Positions 35,787-42,954 of a stretch of 42,954 bases of DNA are shown here, piece after piece. The position numbers and the translations under genes were made by a program. Source of the DNA: an uncultured Bacteroidota bacterium (GTDB lineage Bacteria; Bacteroidota; Bacteroidia; Chitinophagales; Chitinophagaceae); assembly GCA_903848125.1 (NCBI GenBank), contig CAINFN010000023.1:1-42954 (forward strand), written 5' to 3'. The notes beneath the pieces were generated by a model. The model made no database searches. It saw nothing but the letters and a program-made list of their open reading frames with translations, and was not told where the DNA came from. Positions within the stretch are counted from its first letter, which is position 1; each line of letters begins with the position of its first letter.

Positions 35787-37427
35787 ATGGCTGAAGTTAT
35801 CTTAATGCCCCGTTTAAGCGATACCATGACCGAAGGGGTGGTAGCTGCATGGCATAAAAATGTGGGAGACACCGTTAAAAAGGGGGATCTATTAGCCGAG
35901 ATTGAAACGGATAAAGCAACTATGGAATTAGAAAGCTATCAAGATGGTGTTTTATTACACATAGGAACATCAAGAGGCGGAAAATTACAAGTGAACGACT
36001 TATTGGCGATATTCGGAAAAGCAGGAGAAGACGTAACTGCTTTAATTGCTCAAAATACCATGGGTGCTGCAGCTACATCAGCACCTGCTATACCATCCAC
36101 TACATCCACTGAAAACATTCCTACTGCAACAGCTACTGCAGTTGCCGATCTTAGCGCAATGGAAGAAGTAGTATTGATGCCACGTTTAAGTGATACCATG
36201 ACCGAAGGGGTGATTGCTGGATGGCATAAAAAAATTGGAGACAAAGTTACTAAAGGTGAAGTGTTAGCTGATATTGAAACTGATAAAGCCACCATGGAAT
36301 TAGAGTCTTATAAAGATGGGATCTTATTATACCAAGGAGCACAAGCAGGAGAAAAAATATTGGTCAATCAATTGTTGTGTATCATTGGACAACCTGGTTT
36401 AGACATTGATAGTATTGTAAAGTCTGTTAAAGCCAATAGTGCGCCTAAGGAAGAAGCTAAAGCGGAACCAATGGCAACGCCAGTTGCATCAGCTCCTGTT
36501 TCATCTACCCCAGTAATGGCAGCACCTGTAGCTAGTGCACCAACAGCAGTGGTAAACGAAGGAAGAATATTTGCTTCTCCATTGGCGAAAAAAATTGCAA
36601 AAGACAAAGGCATTGATTTAAAATATGTGCAAGGCACAGGGGAACATGGAAGAATTACCAGAACCGATTTAGAAAATTATAAACCAGTTGCAAATAATAC
36701 ATCAGCCGTAAGAACTGCAACTGTTAAAAGTAATTTTGTTGGTCAAGTAAGTTTTGTAGATACGCCTGTTTCACAAATGCGTAAAGTAATTGCTAAACGT
36801 TTAAGTGAAAGTTTATTTACTGCACCGCATTTTTATTTAACCATGAAAATTAACATGGACGCGGTTGTGGCAGCAAGAGCTGTTGTAAATGAATCGGCGC
36901 CAGTTAAAATTAGCTTTAATGATTTTATAGTAAAAGCGGTAGCGCTTTCTTTGAAACAACATCCAAAAGTAAACAGCAGTTGGTTGGGTGATGTCATTCG
37001 CGAAAATCATCATGTAAACATTGGTATTGCAGTGGCTGTTGATGAAGGATTATTGGTGCCAGTACTTCGCTATGCAGATGGACTTAGCTTAGATGAAATA
37101 AGTGTTTCAGTAAAAGAGTTCGCTAAAAAAGCAAAAGATAAAAAATTACAACCTGCAGATTGGGAAGGAAGCACTTTTACCATTTCTAATTTAGGTATGT
37201 TTGGAATAGATCAATTTACAGCCATTATTAATCCTCCAGATGCTTGTATTTTAGCAGTGGGTGGTATTGCACAAGAGCCCGTGGTAAAAAATGGACAAGT
37301 GGTTCCAGGAAATGTAATGAATGTGACTTTAAGTTGTGACCATAGAGTAGTGGATGGCGCCACCGGATCTGCGTTCTTACAAACTTTGAAAAGCTATTTA
37401 GAAGAACCTATAAGAATGTTTGTGTAG
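35787..37427 (+). CDS. pdhC: dihydrolipoamide acetyltransferase (E2) of pyruvate dehydrogenase, two lipoyl domains
   Basis: The 546-residue core component that carries acetyl groups to CoA. Two lipoyl domains, residues about 1-78 and 125-202, each have the ETDKATMELES lipoylation site (Lys43 and Lys167). Ala/Pro/Thr-rich linkers separate them. The E1/E3-binding domain is at about 262-300 (FASPLAKKIAKDKGID...GRITRTDLENY). The catalytic domain begins with VDTPVSQMRKVIAKRLSES and ends with CDHRVVDGATG, giving His519 and Asp523. The E1-style TAPHFYLT motif is the pyruvate (mitochondrial-like) type. No E1 or E3 gene is adjacent. A hairpin array follows directly. Confidence 0.95.
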   Translation: MAEVILMPRLSDTMTEGVVAAWHKNVGDTVKKGDLLAEIETDKATMELESYQDGVLLHIGTSRGGKLQVNDLLAIFGKAGEDVTALIAQNTMGAAATSAPAIPSTTSTENIPTATATAVADLSAMEEVVLMPRLSDTMTEGVIAGWHKKIGDKVTKGEVLADIETDKATMELESYKDGILLYQGAQAGEKILVNQLLCIIGQPGLDIDSIVKSVKANSAPKEEAKAEPMATPVASAPVSSTPVMAAPVASAPTAVVNEGRIFASPLAKKIAKDKGIDLKYVQGTGEHGRITRTDLENYKPVANNTSAVRTATVKSNFVGQVSFVDTPVSQMRKVIAKRLSESLFTAPHFYLTMKINMDAVVAARAVVNESAPVKISFNDFIVKAVALSLKQHPKVNSSWLGDVIRENHHVNIGIAVAVDEGLLVPVLRYADGLSLDEISVSVKEFAKKAKDKKLQPADWEGSTFTISNLGMFGIDQFTAIINPPDACILAVGGIAQEPVVKNGQVVPGNVMNVTLSCDHRVVDGATGSAFLQTLKSYLEEPIRMFV

Positions 37428-37492
37428 GAATAGTTATCATTAAGCCTTTTAATAAATCTAAGGCTTAACGATAACATGCTCTAATGATTTTT

Positions 37493-37529
37493 AAAAAAAC
37501 CTCCCCGAGAAATCGAGGAGGTTTTTTTT
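37493..37529. terminator. terminator-like hairpin in array (unit 1)
   Basis: An A tract, AACCTCCCCGA, a GAAA loop, TCGAGGAGGTT and eight T form a stem with a single C-A mismatch. It would terminate pdhC transcription and is close to symmetric. Confidence 0.75.
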
Positions 37530-37641
37530 GGCAATAAATTAGCGCTTAAGAAAATATAAGCGCTAATTTTTTTTCCTATAATGATTTTTTCGAGGGACCC
37601 CATAAACGGGCCCCTCTATTTTTTTAAACTCTAATGATTTT

Positions 37642-37675
37642 AAAAAAGTCCCCACGATATTCGTGGGGACTTTTT
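37642..37675. terminator. terminator-like hairpin in array (unit 2)
   Basis: AAAAAGTCCCCACGA pairs perfectly with TCGTGGGGACTTTTT around a TAT loop. It is the counterpart of the unit-1 hairpin, keeping the CGA/TCG loop-closing pairs but with a different stem. Confidence 0.75.
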
Positions 37676-37736
37676 AGGTATTAGCGCTTAAGAAAATATA
37701 AACGCTAATTTAATTTTTGCTCTAATGATTTTTTAG

Positions 37737-40145
37737 TTAATCTACATCACAGCCAATAGGTGCGCCAGGAGCCATGATAGTAGGTTTAGGTAGCACAATG
37801 TCTTTTGGATTTTTAATTCTTTCTAAAGCATAAGCATATTGAGCTTTATGAGCACTGTCTGTTTTTACTAAAGTTTCTAATTTCGATTTCAATTGTTGAA
37901 TGCGATCATTACAAATGGTTCTTACTTCAAAATTGGCATCAGGACTTTGGCTTACTCCTAATAACCAAGTAAGTGTTAATTGTTGCGTTTGCAATTGAAT
38001 ACTACCTTCCAAGCCTGATAAGGTTTTGGTATACCAAGTTTTTTCTAAGATAGCATCTAATACTTGATCCCATCCGATGGTATTGGCCCTTGCTTTATTT
38101 TGTACTAGTCTGTTGGCTCTTTCAACATTGAATAAAAAACCCAATTCAAAATCGGCCAACGCTTCGGCAGCAGCTAAAGCATCAAAACTCATACCCGTTC
38201 TTTTATCAAATAATTCCCCAACAGTATAATACATAGGAGGACGCGGAGGAATTAATCCTAAAATTCTTTCAGGTATAGCCAGTGTGTTAGCTGATAAGCA
38301 AGCTACTGCAGCGTTTAATGCTCTTTGTTGTACAGCGTTAGGTAAGATAGTAGGTTTAATTTGATCCTCATCACCTCTTACACTATAATTATAATTGATG
38401 CCGCCAATAAGTTTAGTGACTGCTTCGTATTGATAACGATGGTAATTGTACAATGGAACCAACATGTCTTCTAATTTAGCAAGGGGTGTACCATTGGGTA
38501 TAGCCGATTCTCCAAATTGCTCTAATCCTTTTTTTCTGACTGCAATCACTTGTTCTAAGCCTACTACTGCATCAGACTGGTTGTCCCATAAATGGGCATA
38601 CGGATGAAAACCACTAGCAGCTCTTGCATCAGCATCTGCAATAAATAGCAAACCTTTTTTTGAATTCTCCTTTAACATATTATCTAAAGCTGTATTTTCA
38701 AAATCGGTACTTACTTTACCAAAATCTTGGTACCCAAAAAGGATGGCTCTTTTATCCCAAGGGCCAATTTCTGTGGTGTACACTTTAGAAAAGTCCATTT
38801 CGCCCTTTTCATTTACGAAAATATTAGGATGCGGATAATCCATAACAGAGGCTCGATCATTGAAACTAGAGGCATAGTTGTGTTGTAATCCTAATGTATG
38901 TCCCACTTCGTGTGCTGCCAATTGTCTTAATCTTTGTATTGCAGCAATTCTCATTTTATCAGTGACTGGTTTGCCATTAATATAGGGAGATAACAATGCA
39001 GTAAAGATTAAATAGTCTTGACGTACACGCAATGAACCTAATGTTACTTGACCTTTAATAATTTCACCTGTTCTTGGATCGGCAATAGAAGCGCCATAGC
39101 TCCAGCCACGGCTAGAACGGTGTACCCAGTTAATCATATTGTATCTAATGTCCATTGGATCGGCAGAGTCGGGCAATACTTGAACTTGAAAAGCATTTTT
39201 ATAACCTGCTGCTTCAAAAGCTTGGTTCCACCATCTTGCACCATCTAATAATGCAGAGCGAATAGGCTCAGGTGTGCCATTGTCTAAATAATAAATGATG
39301 GGTTTAACGGGTTCACTTAATGCAGCAGTAGGATCTTTTTTATTTAAACGATGTCTATTGATGACCATTTTTTGAATAGGCTCGCTGATATCGCTACCAT
39401 AATCATAGTAGCTAGTTCCTGAAAAACTACTTCTGATATCATATTTTCTTGGAGTATAATTATTGTCTGGAAGCTCAACAAAACTATGATGCATTCTCAC
39501 AGTAAGTGCTTCAGGTGAAGGAGCAATGGCTTGAATAAATTTTCCAGCATCAGCACCTCCTACAAATGTAAGGGTAGCTTCAAATTCAGAATTCTTTGGA
39601 AAGTTTCTAGTATTACTGATATAAATAGCAGAACGACCTTCATTTAAAGTATAGGTACCTTGTCTCATTTTTCTTATTCTATCTGCAACGCCATGTGCAT
39701 CTCTTAAAAAGAAGGAAGTAGCATCCACTAAAATAGTAGTCCCTTCTTCCGCTTCTACGTTAAAACTAAAAAGAATAGATTGTGCGAAAGACTCATTTAC
39801 TGCTTTTTGTTCCCTTGGATCATTGGTGATGGCACGAAAATCATAGTTGGGTTGAGTAAGTAAAACTTTTTTGCCTACTCTTTGAAAATAAACAATTCTT
39901 TTATCGCCAATTTGACCTCTATCAAGCCCGATATCATTGGATCCTAGGCCTGCAGGTAGGGAGTTGACATACAAAAAAGGAACATTTAATTTGTCAATGG
40001 CAATAAATATTCTTCCTTGGTTTGCATCCCACCAATAATTAAAATACCCTTTTCGGTATTCCATAGACTTAGTTTTATCTGCAATGGGATTGGATTGTGC
40101 TTGTAAAAGCATCGGGAAACATAAAAGCATTAAAATAATTCGCAT
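37737..40145 (-). CDS. secreted zinc-dependent metalloprotease (DUF5117/DUF4953-like, metzincin type)
   Basis: An 802-residue protein with a signal peptide (MRIILMLLCFPMLLQAQS). The zinc site is HEVGHTLGLQH with His412, Glu413, His416 and third ligand His422, followed by a Met-turn in SVMDYP (Met435); this is the metzincin arrangement HExxHxxGxxH-like. The N-terminal ~270 residues and the C-terminal alpha-helical half match the large uncharacterised Bacteroidota/Proteobacteria family with DUF5117 and DUF4953 domains (the domain names are recalled, not searched). The catalytic residues are intact. Substrate is unknown. It is downstream of the lysine-rich gene but separated by a terminator. Confidence 0.88.
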   Translation of the reverse strand: MRIILMLLCFPMLLQAQSNPIADKTKSMEYRKGYFNYWWDANQGRIFIAIDKLNVPFLYVNSLPAGLGSNDIGLDRGQIGDKRIVYFQRVGKKVLLTQPNYDFRAITNDPREQKAVNESFAQSILFSFNVEAEEGTTILVDATSFFLRDAHGVADRIRKMRQGTYTLNEGRSAIYISNTRNFPKNSEFEATLTFVGGADAGKFIQAIAPSPEALTVRMHHSFVELPDNNYTPRKYDIRSSFSGTSYYDYGSDISEPIQKMVINRHRLNKKDPTAALSEPVKPIIYYLDNGTPEPIRSALLDGARWWNQAFEAAGYKNAFQVQVLPDSADPMDIRYNMINWVHRSSRGWSYGASIADPRTGEIIKGQVTLGSLRVRQDYLIFTALLSPYINGKPVTDKMRIAAIQRLRQLAAHEVGHTLGLQHNYASSFNDRASVMDYPHPNIFVNEKGEMDFSKVYTTEIGPWDKRAILFGYQDFGKVSTDFENTALDNMLKENSKKGLLFIADADARAASGFHPYAHLWDNQSDAVVGLEQVIAVRKKGLEQFGESAIPNGTPLAKLEDMLVPLYNYHRYQYEAVTKLIGGINYNYSVRGDEDQIKPTILPNAVQQRALNAAVACLSANTLAIPERILGLIPPRPPMYYTVGELFDKRTGMSFDALAAAEALADFELGFLFNVERANRLVQNKARANTIGWDQVLDAILEKTWYTKTLSGLEGSIQLQTQQLTLTWLLGVSQSPDANFEVRTICNDRIQQLKSKLETLVKTDSAHKAQYAYALERIKNPKDIVLPKPTIMAPGAPIGCDVD

Positions 40146-40171
40146 AAATATATTTTTAATTAAAAATAAAA

Positions 40172-40210
40172 AATCCCGCCTTGCCCGAAAAACGGAGTAG
40201 GGGCGGGATT
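40172..40210 (-). terminator. terminator of the lysine-rich gene
   Basis: AATCCCGCC (40172-40180) pairs with GGCGGGATT (40202-40210), with an inner CCG/CGG pair set. On the minus strand it is followed by a T-rich run, so it terminates the histone-like gene before the protease gene. Confidence 0.75.
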
Positions 40211-40229
40211 TATAAGTTGTAATGAGTTA

Positions 40230-40601
40230 CTATGCAGTAGGATTTGTTGGCTCAGTAAAAAGTGTTGGCGCTACTACGACAGCTACTGGAGCTACGATAG
40301 GGGCTACTACTTTTTTAGGAGCTACTTTTTTCTTTGCTACCACTTTCTTTTTAGGAGCTGCTTTTTTTGCTGCTACTTTTTTCTTTGGAGCTGCTTTTTT
40401 AGGAGCAACTTTTTTCTTTGCTACTACTTTCTTTTTTGGAGCTACTTTTTTTGCAGTTGCTTTTTTCTTCACTACCACTTTCTTCTTAGGAGCTACTTTT
40501 TTCTTGGCTACCACTTTCTTTTTAGGAGCTACTTTTTTAGCAGTTACTTTCTTCTTTGCAACTACTTTTTTCTTTGCTGCTGCTTTTTTCTTTTTTGACA
40601 T
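40230..40601 (-). CDS. lysine/alanine-repeat histone H1-like DNA-binding protein
   Basis: A 123-residue, extremely basic low-complexity protein built from repeats of AKKKV, APKKKV and ATAKKV types over residues about 1-105, then a neutral Val/Ala/Pro tail (VAPIVAPVAVVVAPTLF). This composition resembles bacterial histone H1-like (Hc1-type) nucleoid proteins, which bind DNA without a folded domain. Evidence for this strand: ATG start, sensible basic product, own terminator downstream. The opposite-strand frame would encode an improbable Phe/Thr-rich protein. Internal DNA repeats of about 15-36 nt make the length prone to variation. Confidence 0.8.
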   Translation of the reverse strand: MSKKKKAAAKKKVVAKKKVTAKKVAPKKKVVAKKKVAPKKKVVVKKKATAKKVAPKKKVVAKKKVAPKKAAPKKKVAAKKAAPKKKVVAKKKVAPKKVVAPIVAPVAVVVAPTLFTEPTNPTA

Positions 40602-40688
40602 GAGGGTTATTTTAAATTGTTAGTTATGTTATTTATATAAAATTACATTGTTTTATTGTAACTAAATTAAATGTAACGATTTTTATAA

Positions 40689-40696
40689 TAGTTTTG
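40689..40696 (+). promoter_or_regulatory. -7 box for the CoA-binding protein gene
   Basis: TAGTTTTG is an exact TAnnTTTG match ending 4 nt before the ATG at 40701, which again suggests a leaderless transcript. Confidence 0.5.
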
Positions 40697-40700
40697 TGTA

Positions 40701-41066
40701 ATGAAATCACCAGTCACTTTAGTTGTTGGCGCTTCGCCCAATCCAGAGCGCTATAGTTTTTTAGCTACTGAGCTATTAGAAGAAAAAGGGCATTCAGTGT
40801 ATCCGTTTGGTATTAAAAATGGCTTTATTAATTCAACCCCCATTCTAACAATATGGCCAGAGCAGGGTAGTATTGATACGGTCACTTTATATGTGGGTCC
40901 CGCTGCGCAAGTGGAGTACTTTGATGCTATCATTCATTTGGCTCCTCGTCGAATTATTTTTAATCCTGGTACTGAAAACCCAGTACTAGTAGCACTTGCC
41001 GCTAAAAACGGTATTGAAACTTTAGAAGCCTGTACTTTGGTTTTGCTTAAAACAGGTCAATACTAA
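40701..41066 (+). CDS. CoA-binding domain protein (YccU-like)
   Basis: A 121-residue single Rossmann domain of the CoA-binding type found in the alpha subunit of succinyl-CoA synthetase. The nucleotide loop is VVGASPNPERYSFLA (about 8-22); GHSVYPFGIKNG and the C-terminal FNPGTENPVLVALAAKNGIETLEACTLVLL (in parts) fit the family. Stand-alone members have no assigned reaction. Transcribed alone; converges on the yifB gene with a 26-nt spacer. Confidence 0.88.
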   Translation: MKSPVTLVVGASPNPERYSFLATELLEEKGHSVYPFGIKNGFINSTPILTIWPEQGSIDTVTLYVGPAAQVEYFDAIIHLAPRRIIFNPGTENPVLVALAAKNGIETLEACTLVLLKTGQY

Positions 41067-41092
41067 TCCAGTCATTAGAAGGCTAAAAAACC

Positions 41093-42667
41093 TTACTCCT
41101 TGTATTGGCCCCAATTGGATCTGTCTAAATTTCTGTATTGAATGGCTTCACTAAGGTGGCTTATTTGAATGGAATCACTTCCTTCTAAATCAGCAATACT
41201 TCTGCTTACTTTCAAAATACGATCAAAAGCACGCGCGCTTAATTGAAATTTCTGCATTGCATTTTTTAACAGCGCTTCAGCTGAATCTGATAAAATACAG
41301 TACTTTTTCAACTGACCACTATTCATCTGGGCATTGGTGTACAATCCTTCCTCCAGTTTAAAGCGTTGCTGTTGAATAGCTCTTGCTTTTTTTACTCTTT
41401 TAGCTATGATAGCAGAATTGTCAATGGGTTCATTGCCTCTAAGTTCTTCGTATAAAACAGGGGTTACTTCAATATGTAAGTCAATTCGGTCTAATAAGGG
41501 CCCAGAAATTTTGTGCATGTACTTTTGAATAGAACTAGGACTACACAGACACTCTTTTTGAGGGTGATTGTAAAAGCCACAAGGACAAGGGTTCATAGAT
41601 GCCATTAACATAAATCTAGCCGGAAATTGAAGACTCATTTTGGCTCTTGCAATGGCAACAATACCCTCTTCCATAGGTTGTCTTAAAACTTCAATGACCG
41701 ATCTATTGAATTCAGGAAGCTCATCTAAAAATAGTACCCCATTGTGGGCTAAGGAAATTTCTCCAGGTTGCGGAAAACTACCACCTCCAATCATGGCGAT
41801 AGCAGATAAGGTATGATGAGGTTGTCTAAATGGTCTTTGAGAAAGCAATTGTTTACTATTTGTCATTTTGCCACTAACACTATAAATTTTACTTGTTTCT
41901 AATGCCTCCATTTTGCTCAATGGTGGTAAAATAGATACGATACTTTTTGCCAACATGGTTTTGCCTGCACCTGGTGGTCCAATCATAATAATGTTGTGTC
42001 CGCCTGCGCTGGCCACTTCCAAAGCGCGTTTGCAATAAAACTGTCCTTTTACTTCAGAAAAGTCTGGAATACTTTGTGTCGAAGAAAAGCTTGAATGAGA
42101 TTTTGACACTCCATTTTTTGATTGATCCATTTTTGCATCTTCAATCCTTTCATACAAAGGGTCTTTTAAAAATGCAATCACTTCTGCAATATGATTAAAT
42201 GCAAAAACTGGTAATTGGTCCACCATGGCGGCTTCCTCTTTATTCGCCCAAGGAATAATAATACTCGAAAAACCTTCTTCTTTTGCTTGCATGGCCATGG
42301 CTAATACGCCTTTGATAGGGTGTAAATAACCATCTAAGCCTAACTCGCCCATGATAAGATATTGATCTAAAGGAACTGTAGTTTGTAATTGTTCCGAAGC
42401 GGCTAAAATACCTAAGGCAATGGGGAGATCAAATGCAGCGCCTGTTTTTTTCAAATCTGCCGGCGACAAATTAATGACGACTTTGGTCCTAGGCATGTGA
42501 AAACCATTTGCTTTAATGGCGCTTTCAGTTCTGTCTAGACTTTCTTTCACAGCACTGTCAGGTAGGCCCACAATGCAATAACCCTGGCCCATGCTTACAT
42601 TTACTTCTATGGTAATAGTAATAGCGTCAATGCCCAATAGGGCACTTCCTTTTATTTTTACAAGCAT
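41093..42667 (-). CDS. yifB: YifB/ComM-family Mg-chelatase-like AAA+ ATPase
   Basis: A 524-residue ATPase. An N-terminal ribosomal-S5/LonC-like domain (about 20-165, GLPDSAVKESLDR...LSPADLKKTGAAFDLPIALG, split) precedes the AAA+ core with Walker A GPPGAGKT (230-237), HHTLSAIAMIGGG, Walker B GVLFLDELPEF and a Cys-rich segment CPCGFYNHPQKECLC. The C-terminal helical domain ends ISHLSEAIQYRNLD. ComM, the studied member, is a helicase that promotes branch migration during natural transformation. Completeness suggests a similar role here. Confidence 0.95.
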   Translation of the reverse strand: MLVKIKGSALLGIDAITITIEVNVSMGQGYCIVGLPDSAVKESLDRTESAIKANGFHMPRTKVVINLSPADLKKTGAAFDLPIALGILAASEQLQTTVPLDQYLIMGELGLDGYLHPIKGVLAMAMQAKEEGFSSIIIPWANKEEAAMVDQLPVFAFNHIAEVIAFLKDPLYERIEDAKMDQSKNGVSKSHSSFSSTQSIPDFSEVKGQFYCKRALEVASAGGHNIIMIGPPGAGKTMLAKSIVSILPPLSKMEALETSKIYSVSGKMTNSKQLLSQRPFRQPHHTLSAIAMIGGGSFPQPGEISLAHNGVLFLDELPEFNRSVIEVLRQPMEEGIVAIARAKMSLQFPARFMLMASMNPCPCGFYNHPQKECLCSPSSIQKYMHKISGPLLDRIDLHIEVTPVLYEELRGNEPIDNSAIIAKRVKKARAIQQQRFKLEEGLYTNAQMNSGQLKKYCILSDSAEALLKNAMQKFQLSARAFDRILKVSRSIADLEGSDSIQISHLSEAIQYRNLDRSNWGQYKE

Positions 42668-42714
42668 TTATTTTTGCTCGTAAACTACGCTAGTTTCTTA
42701 GTCTTGTTAAAGTA

Positions 42715-42954
42715 TTAATACTTGGTTTTGCTAATTTTTTCCAACAGGTCTACCACCCCCTCTCTTTCTAAAATCAAATAACCTAGCCTGTCTTGGCTTA
42801 CGCCTTGTTTTAATTGGTAATGAAAAATAAGTTCTTTTTCATGTACTTCCGTTTCAAAATAACTAAACAAAATGTTCTTATATTTTTTTAACCCATCACT
42901 AATTTCGTATAAATGCGTAGAAATAATAAACAAACTATTATTTAAATTTTGCAA
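42715..42954 (-). CDS. C-terminal end of a MutS-family ATPase (partial)
   Basis: The last 79 residues of a gene that continues past the right edge. LFIISTHLYEIS matches the H-loop segment of MutS-type ABC ATPases, and LIFHYQLKQGVSQDRLGYLILEREGVVDLLEKI (in parts) resembles the MutS C-terminal pattern of a YKL..G sequence followed by a helix. It is probably a MutS-related protein of the Bacteroidota type; which MutS subfamily cannot be decided from this piece. The apparent start at the edge is not real. Confidence 0.7.
   Translation of the reverse strand: MQNLNNSLFIISTHLYEISDGLKKYKNILFSYFETEVHEKELIFHYQLKQGVSQDRLGYLILEREGVVDLLEKISKTKY

Larger units (their letters stand above)
37433..37736 (+). 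repeat. tandem hairpin array with four TCTAATGATTTT-type boxes between pdhC and the metalloprotease
   Basis: This 310-nt gene-free spacer is almost entirely structured. Order: hairpin 37433-37475 (16-bp stem, one mismatch); box 37480-37492; hairpin 37493-37528; hairpin 37536-37569 (13-bp perfect, AGAAAATA loop); variant box TATAATGATTTTTT 37577-37590; hairpin 37592-37616; box 37630-37641; hairpin 37643-37675 (15-bp perfect); hairpin 37681-37708, nearly identical to the one at 37536; box 37721-37734. The last box touches the end of the convergent protease gene. Several hairpins have A and T tracts like intrinsic terminators. The unit box/A-tract hairpin/TTAGCGCTTA hairpin occurs twice. Confidence 0.88.

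Noticed and set aside
36050-36637. Open frames antisense to pdhC
   Set aside because: They arise from the Ala/Pro/Thr-rich linkers of E2 and have no start context or recognisable product.
37433-37736. Insertion-sequence remnant or attachment site
   Set aside because: There are no transposase fragments, terminal inverted repeats bounding the whole region or target duplications; the structure is a series of independent hairpins.
40222-40623. Plus-strand open frame rich in Phe, Thr and Ala
   Set aside because: It is the antisense of the lysine-rich gene; the composition is an artefact of AAA/AAG codons, and the minus frame has start, terminator and a sensible product.

Overview
The window is chromosomal DNA from a Bacteroidota bacterium, most likely of the Chitinophagaceae/Chitinophagales type. 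The support is low G+C, TAnnTTTG-like -7 promoter boxes instead of E. coli-type ones, a DUF5686/carboxypeptidase-regulatory-like outer-membrane protein, a DivIC-like protein, an alpha-beta-fused 2-oxo acid dehydrogenase E1, paired sortilin/BNR-repeat proteins and a gliding-type ABC ATPase. Everything looks like housekeeping or core-accessory genome. I see no prophage, insertion sequence, tRNA, rRNA or CRISPR array.

Layout. 1-4.7 kb: tail of a probable peptide transporter, a DUF5686 outer-membrane protein and acetyl-CoA synthetase. 4.8-7.4 kb: an MHS-type MFS transporter with a small membrane partner, then an ABC ATPase. 7.4-9.8 kb: enolase, DivIC-like protein, endonuclease III. 9.9-15.5 kb: 2-oxoacid:ferredoxin oxidoreductase gamma/alpha, polysaccharide deacetylase, BI-1 family membrane protein, fused E1. 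15.6-22.5 kb: M19 dipeptidase, prfA, galE, a PhoR/PhoB-like two-component pair, an MBL hydrolase and pyrD. 22.6-30.5 kb: thiolase and two large paralogous secreted BNR/sortilin-like proteins. 30.6-34 kb: NamZ-like exo-muramidase (DUF1343), NAD synthetase, ApaG. 34.2-37.4 kb: isocitrate dehydrogenase and the E2 of pyruvate dehydrogenase. 37.7-42.9 kb: a secreted metzincin-like protease, a lysine/alanine-repeat histone-like protein, a CoA-binding protein, a YifB/ComM ATPase and the end of a MutS-family gene.

Many genes feed central carbon metabolism: acs, eno, the E1 and E2 components, korA, icd and thiolase. A second theme is envelope and secreted proteins.

The most unusual signal is not a gene. 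Three intergenic clusters of hairpins (15496-15626, 23823-24009, 37433-37736) share a 12-13 nt box, TCTAATGATTTT(T), placed between neighbouring stem-loops. In each locus the box lies on the sense strand of the gene that has just ended (dipeptidase, thiolase, pdhC). The hairpin sequences differ between units but pairing is kept: two 45-nt hairpins at 23.8 kb differ by three double compensatory changes, and at 37.5 kb a box-hairpin-hairpin unit is duplicated with re-paired stems. This looks like an undescribed 3'-UTR or REP-like structured repeat family. A second notable point is an in-frame TGA within the signal peptide of the first BNR/sortilin-like gene (24132-24134).
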